DNA of 52,539 nt from Ruminococcus sp. (lineage in GTDB: Bacteria > Bacillota > Clostridia > Oscillospirales > Acutalibacteraceae), in NCBI GenBank assembly GCA_017404665.1, contig JAFRBX010000076.1, positions 1 to 52,539 on the forward strand, in the 5' to 3' direction. Shown piece by piece: positions 48,291-52,539 of this stretch. Within the stretch, counting starts at the first letter, position 1. The number at the start of each line of letters is the position of its first letter. The notes beneath the pieces are model-generated. The model had not been told where the DNA came from and made no database searches. It worked only from the letters and a program-made list of their open reading frames with translations. The position numbers were made by a program, and so were the translations under genes.

Positions 48291-48674
48291 TCATATGATA
48301 TGCGTCAAGTAAAAAATTAACACCAGCACACCCAGAGCAAAAATGACCGCGGCAATGATTTTTGTAATTAAAATCGATTTTTTCAGTTTATACTTTTGTA
48401 TCATAACGTCCGGCGGAAAGGGGAGAAAGAAGTACATGATCCCCAATATCAACAGGGAAGAGGCGCCGCCGATCGCGCCGACGTCGCGCAAAAAAGAATA
48501 CAGGAAGATGCATATGCCGATCGCAATGACGAAAATACCGTTGATAACGGCAAACGGCTTTTGGAATTTATCCTTCAGATCATAGTATTTGTTTGCGCTG
48601 TCCTGACATTCATCCCCGCAGTACATTTCATGGTAGGATATCTCTTTTGAACAGTATTCGCACTTTTTCATCAT
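48291..48674 (-). CDS. Small zinc-ribbon membrane protein, unknown
   Basis: 127 residues from ATG 48674 (GGTGGTGAT upstream); the longer frame to 48722 has no ribosome site. The N-terminus CEYCSKEISYHEMYCGDEC is a short zinc ribbon with two Cys pairs. After a helix, three to four hydrophobic segments follow (AVINGIFVIAIGICIFL, SLLILGIMYFFLPF, IIAAVIFALGVLVLIFYL). I know no function for this architecture. Confidence 0.8.
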   Translation of the reverse strand: MMKKCEYCSKEISYHEMYCGDECQDSANKYYDLKDKFQKPFAVINGIFVIAIGICIFLYSFLRDVGAIGGASSLLILGIMYFFLPFPPDVMIQKYKLKKSILITKIIAAVIFALGVLVLIFYLTHII

Positions 48675-48732
48675 TATCACCACCGCTATTCTAGCATGAT
48701 TGAAAAAAGTTTGCAACGGCAAGTTTTCATTA

Positions 48733-48809
48733 TTGGCAAATTTGTTGAAATATTAGTATAATATTTGTAGAAAAAGTGAATTGAAGATGATACGCAAATT
48801 TGCTATACT
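48733..48809 (+). promoter_or_regulatory. Tandem promoters of the alpha-amylase gene
   Basis: P1: TTGGCA (48733-48738), 18-nt spacer, TATAAT (48757-48762). P2: TTGAAG (48781-48786), 17-nt spacer, TATACT (48804-48809) with TG one base before, an extended -10. Confidence 0.7.
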
Positions 48810-48874
48810 AACTATGAGGAATACTCAGTATAGGATAACTATGTCCGGTTATCCGCAATTTTAGGAGGAATAAT

Positions 48875-51800
48875 ATGAAAATGAGACGATTACTCAGCGT
48901 GTTATTAGCTGTTGCACTGCTCGTATCCGTCCTCTCAGTCGGCACAGTCGCTGCCTCGGCGGCTCAGACCGATGCGGTAGATACTGCCGCGGGCGTTGAC
49001 GTTGCAGCAGCGGGCTCGGCATATGAAGATATGCTGTCCAAAGTAAGCGCTGACGGCTACGGTTTGTCATCGACCGTGAACGACGGCACCATCCTGCAGG
49101 CGTGGACATGGTCTTACGCGAACATCGAAGCGAACCTCGAAACCATTGCCGAGCAGGGCTTTACCACGATCCAGGTATCTCCCCCCAATGAGATCAAAAA
49201 GGCGACCAAGGGCGCGAAGTTCCTGCAGAGCGACGGTCAGAACGGCTGGTGGATGTTCTATCAGCCCGCAGGCTTCCAGCTGAACAACAGCACCGATAAT
49301 GCGCTCGGCACCAAGGCTCAGTTTACGTCCATGTGCTCGAAGGCGCATGAGCTCGGTCTGAAGGTCATCGCCGACGCAGTTATCAACCATATGGGCACCA
49401 AGGAAGGCGACGATAACAACACCTCTTCCGATCCGATGTCCCACGTGACTCCCAAGGCTGCGACCTTTGAGCCCGAAATCTATAACAACAAACTGTTCCA
49501 TTCTCCGTGGAAACAGATGCAGTACATCGAGAGCGATAATACTTATTATAACTCTGCTTATGACCTTACCCGCAACTGCACCTCCGGTCTGCCTGACTTA
49601 AAGACCGAGGATCAGCGTGTTCAGAACGCGATCTATGATTATATGGATGAGCTGGTTGCTGCGGGCGCTGACGGTTTCCGTTTCGACGCCGCGAAGCATA
49701 TCGAGACGCCCGACGATCATGACGGTCTCGGCTCCGACTTCTGGACCGATACCTTAAAGAAGGTTCAGAACAAGTATTCCGACAGAGAGGTCTACGCTTA
49801 CGGCGAAATTCTGAACACCTGCGGTATCAGCAGACCCTTCAGCTGGTACACCAAGATCATGGATGTCACCGACTCCAAGGGCTACTGGCAGATCAGCAAC
49901 GCCGTCAAAGAAGGCGGTTCTGTCGGCGAGTGGAACAACGCCACTCCCAATTATCCCAACTCTAACTTCACCGCTGCGAACACTGTCCTGTGGGATGAGT
50001 CTCACGACACTTATGTTGATAAGTCCACTGTCGGACTGACCGCTATTCAGCGCGGCAAAATCTGGGCGCTCGTAGCCGGTCGTGCGGGTATCTCCTGCGT
50101 ATACCTTGCTCGTCCCAGCGACAACACCAACATCAACGATCTGTACAACATCACCCTCGGTGAAGCGCGCAAGACCGCTTGGTCCAACCCCACCACCAAG
50201 GCGATTAACCAGTTCCATAACTATTTCATCGGTCAGTCCGAGTACTGCACCAACAACTCCGGCGGTACCGCGTACATCGAGAGAGGCTCGACAGGCGCCA
50301 TCATCGTCAACCTCGGCGGTACTACTGCTAAGAATATAAACCTCACTAACCATAAGCTGGCTGCCGGCACCTACAAGGACGCCATCACCGGCAACACCTT
50401 TACCGTAACCAGCAGCAAGATTACCGGTTCTGTCGGTTCCACCGGCGTAGCGGTTATCTATGAGAACAACGAGGCTCCCAAGCCCACCGATCCTCCCGAG
50501 ACCTATGTCCTCGGCGATGCTGACGGCAACGGCAAGGTAGAAGCAATCGACGCGACACTGATTATGCGTTATGCTGTCGATATGGCTACCCTGACCCAGA
50601 AGCAGCAGCGTGCGGCTGATGTTGACGGCGACGGCTTTGTGACTGTTATCGATGCTTCTCTGATCCAGCGCTATATGGCTCAGATGAATGTCAAGTATGA
50701 CATCGGTCAGGAAAAAGAGTATAATCCGAATGCTCCTGTCAATCCGACCACACCTCCGATCGTGATCCCGACAACACCTGTTGTCGATCCTACCGATCCT
50801 CCCGAGCCGAAAGACTCCTTCCTGCTGACCGATAACTTCGGTTGGGGTCAGGCTTACGTGTATGCATGGGATGCTGACGGCAACGCGCTTGTCGGCGAGT
50901 GGCCCGGCGCTTCTCAGGCTGAGACTCAGACCAACGAGTACGGCGAGACACAGTTCAAGTGCTATATCCCTGACGGTGCAGTCGGCGTTATCCTGAATAA
51001 CGGTTCCGGCGCTCAGACAGAAGATATCACCGACTTTACCTATGACGGATACTGGATGGACGGCACCCAGAACGAGCTCGGTCATTACAAGGTCATCGGC
51101 TGGAACTCCGACGGTTCCGGCGGCAATAACGGCGGCGACAACGGCGGCGATAACGGCGGCGACTATACGAGCAGCGGTTCCTTCCTGCTGACCGATAACT
51201 TCGGTTGGGGTTCTGCTTATGTATATGCATGGGATGCCGAAGGCAATGCTCTGCTCGGTCAGTGGCCCGGCGCTTCTCAAGCTCAGACTCAGACCAATGA
51301 GTACGGCGAGACCCAGTTCGTCTGCTACATTCCGGACGGCGCTGCCGGCGTCATCCTGAACAACGGCAACGGCGAACAGACTGAGGACATTACTGACTTC
51401 AGCTATGACGGTTACTGGATGGACGGCTCCAAGAACGAGCTCGGACATTACAAGGTAATCGGCTGGAACGCTGACGGTTCCGGCGGCAGCAGCGGCGGCG
51501 ACAACGGCGGCGATAACGGCGGTTACAGCGGAGGCGACAACACCACTGGTTCCTTCCTGCTGACTGATAACTTCGGTTGGGGCTCCGCTTACGTTTACGC
51601 ATGGGATGCTAACGGCACTGCGATCAACGGCGAATGGCCCGGCGCTTCTCAGGCTGAGACCATCACCAACGATTACGGCGAGACACAGTTCCGCTGCTAT
51701 ATCCCCGAGGGCGCTGCCGGCGTGATCCTGAACAACGGCAACGGCGCTCAGACCGAGGATATCACCGATTTCTCCTATGACGGCTACTGGATGGACGGCT

Positions 51801-52539
51801 CCAAGAACGAGCTCGGTCATTACATCGTCACCGGTTGGAATTACAGCGGAGATAATAACAACGGCGGCGACGGCGGCGACGGCGGTTATGTTGCTCCCGA
51901 GCCTCCTGTCATCACCGATGGCAGCACCATCATCTTCTCAAACAACAAGGGCTTCAGCTCTGTCAATATCTATTACTGGTCCGATTCTCAGGAGCCCGTT
52001 GAGTGGCCCGGCGTTCCGATGACTTCTATCGGACAGAATGAGTTCGGCGAAGAGAGATTCACCTTCGATATGCCTGAGGGCATGACCAATTACATTATCA
52101 ACGACGGCACTTCTCAGACCGTTGACATCCCCTTCACCGGTTCTACCGGCGTTTACATGACCGATTTGGATTCCGAAGGTCACTATCTGGTTGACTTCTA
52201 CTCGATAGACGGATCTGTTACCCCCGTTGATCCTACCCAGCCTGATAATCCTCCCGTACCCGCAGGCTCTTTCCTGCTGACCGATAACTTCGGCTGGGGC
52301 ACCGCATATGTTTACGCATGGGATGATAACGGCAACGAGCTGTACGGCGAGTGGCCCGGCGCTAACCATGCTGAGACTCGCGTCAATGAGTACGGCGAGA
52401 CCCAGTTCGTATGCGTTGTTCCCGAAGGCGCTACCGGCGTTATCCTGAATAACGGCGCAGGCGCTCAGACAGAAGATATCACCGATTTCTCCTATGACGG
52501 CTACTGGATGGACGGCACTCAGAACGAGCTCGGTCACTA
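48875..52539 (+). CDS. Secreted GH13 alpha-amylase with internal dockerin and CBM26 repeats, 3' end outside window
   Basis: Open to the window end, 1,221 codons seen, from ATG 48875 after TTAGGAGGA. Signal peptide MKMRRLLSVLL to VAASAA. The GH13 barrel (about 65-430) shows region I DAVINH, region II GFRFDAAKH (nucleophile Asp), region III YGEIL (acid Glu) and region IV WDESHD. A small beta domain ends near 535. A type I dockerin lies at about 545-611 (DADGNG, DVDGDG), in mid-chain. CBM26 starch-binding repeats start at about 648, 769, 893, 1016 (divergent) and 1132, each opening FLLTDNFGWG and joined by Gly/Asn/Asp linkers. It hydrolyses starch outside the cell and docks to a cohesin scaffold, as in Ruminococcus bromii amylosomes. 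More repeats may follow. Confidence 0.95.
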   Translation, partial: MKMRRLLSVLLAVALLVSVLSVGTVAASAAQTDAVDTAAGVDVAAAGSAYEDMLSKVSADGYGLSSTVNDGTILQAWTWSYANIEANLETIAEQGFTTIQVSPPNEIKKATKGAKFLQSDGQNGWWMFYQPAGFQLNNSTDNALGTKAQFTSMCSKAHELGLKVIADAVINHMGTKEGDDNNTSSDPMSHVTPKAATFEPEIYNNKLFHSPWKQMQYIESDNTYYNSAYDLTRNCTSGLPDLKTEDQRVQNAIYDYMDELVAAGADGFRFDAAKHIETPDDHDGLGSDFWTDTLKKVQNKYSDREVYAYGEILNTCGISRPFSWYTKIMDVTDSKGYWQISNAVKEGGSVGEWNNATPNYPNSNFTAANTVLWDESHDTYVDKSTVGLTAIQRGKIWALVAGRAGISCVYLARPSDNTNINDLYNITLGEARKTAWSNPTTKAINQFHNYFIGQSEYCTNNSGGTAYIERGSTGAIIVNLGGTTAKNINLTNHKLAAGTYKDAITGNTFTVTSSKITGSVGSTGVAVIYENNEAPKPTDPPETYVLGDADGNGKVEAIDATLIMRYAVDMATLTQKQQRAADVDGDGFVTVIDASLIQRYMAQMNVKYDIGQEKEYNPNAPVNPTTPPIVIPTTPVVDPTDPPEPKDSFLLTDNFGWGQAYVYAWDADGNALVGEWPGASQAETQTNEYGETQFKCYIPDGAVGVILNNGSGAQTEDITDFTYDGYWMDGTQNELGHYKVIGWNSDGSGGNNGGDNGGDNGGDYTSSGSFLLTDNFGWGSAYVYAWDAEGNALLGQWPGASQAQTQTNEYGETQFVCYIPDGAAGVILNNGNGEQTEDITDFSYDGYWMDGSKNELGHYKVIGWNADGSGGSSGGDNGGDNGGYSGGDNTTGSFLLTDNFGWGSAYVYAWDANGTAINGEWPGASQAETITNDYGETQFRCYIPEGAAGVILNNGNGAQTEDITDFSYDGYWMDGSKNELGHYIVTGWNYSGDNNNGGDGGDGGYVAPEPPVITDGSTIIFSNNKGFSSVNIYYWSDSQEPVEWPGVPMTSIGQNEFGEERFTFDMPEGMTNYIINDGTSQTVDIPFTGSTGVYMTDLDSEGHYLVDFYSIDGSVTPVDPTQPDNPPVPAGSFLLTDNFGWGTAYVYAWDDNGNELYGEWPGANHAETRVNEYGETQFVCVVPEGATGVILNNGAGAQTEDITDFSYDGYWMDGTQNELGH
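50816..52539 (+). repeat. Tandem CBM26-coding DNA repeats
   Basis: Near-identical units begin at 50816, 51179, 51551 and 52268, with spacings of 363, 372 and 717 bases; a diverged unit at about 51920 fills the last gap. High DNA identity makes the array prone to copy-number change and assembly error. Confidence 0.85.

Noticed and set aside
49754-51820. 688-codon open frame on the minus strand
   Set aside because: It lies opposite the amylase and CBM26 repeats. Its repetitive Val/Ala-rich product follows from codon bias of the sense repeats, with no ribosome site or known domain.
51938-52537. 199-codon minus-strand frame
   Set aside because: Antisense to CBM26 repeats for the same reason as the 688-codon frame.
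1-52539. CRISPR array, rRNA genes or prophage genes
   Set aside because: No regularly spaced short repeats, rRNA sequence or phage structural proteins were seen; the tandem repeats present are CBM26 coding units.

Overview
The window looks like the chromosome of a Gram-positive, spore-forming gut anaerobe of the Ruminococcus / Oscillospiraceae type, close in style to the amylosome-forming starch degraders. The reasons are four secreted proteins with type I dockerins (one a GH13 alpha-amylase with CBM26 starch-binding repeats), a GerW/YtfJ sporulation gene in the classical scpA-scpB-ytfI-ytfJ-dac-rluB neighbourhood, strong AGGAGG ribosome sites, sigma-A promoters with 17-nt spacers, and an acetate kinase gene. 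No rRNA and no CRISPR array were seen; there is one tRNA (Gly, UCC).

Layout. (1) 1-7022: two dockerin proteins, the first cut by the window edge, the second a transglutaminase-like/leucine-rich-repeat protein. (2) 7049-8273: an orphan SecB-like protein, tRNA-Gly, a 178-bp element with inverted ends copied from the tRNA 3' end, and rpmB. (3) 8331-14394: M50 protease, scpA, scpB, DUF2953, gerW, D,D-carboxypeptidase, rluB and a small unknown, with several families of dispersed palindromic repeats in the gaps. (4) 14406-17602: a three-gene biotin-dependent carboxyltransferase operon shaped like 12S/1.3S/5S transcarboxylase. (5) 17616-28462: an accessory block, all on the + strand and tightly packed, starting with a TetR gene behind a promoter that carries two matching palindromic operators; it holds acetyltransferases (one fused to a kinase-like domain), two near-identical glyoxalase-fold proteins, PAP2, CDP-alcohol phosphotransferase, hydrolase, flavodoxin, RNHCP, YjdF and DUF998 proteins. 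(6) about 28.5-35.5 kb: an integrative mobilizable element with a DUF6076 protein, a RepA-like ATPase, MobC, a MOBP relaxase with a second gene nested in another frame, a TnpW-like protein and a large serine recombinase. (7) 35509-39498: a membrane TIR protein, tmcAL and ackA; the last two have back-to-back promoters whose -10 boxes touch. (8) 39598-41040: another dockerin protein. (9) 41093-47868: a minus-strand molybdenum block (modABC, moaA, moaC, MOSC, MoeA-like, mog) with a divergent IclR regulator. (10) 47927 to the end: two small membrane proteins, then the 3'-truncated dockerin alpha-amylase.

How it works together. The dockerin proteins would dock on cell-surface cohesin scaffolds encoded elsewhere; the amylase and the CBM26-like protein fit starch breakdown, with acetate kinase at the fermentative end. 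The molybdenum block imports molybdate and makes cofactor, although the molybdopterin synthase genes moaD and moaE are not in the window. The accessory block and the mobile element are the most variable parts. A degraded copy of element-like sequence at 17616-17688 suggests that the accessory block is bounded by recombination events. All functional statements rest on reading motifs by eye, without database searches.
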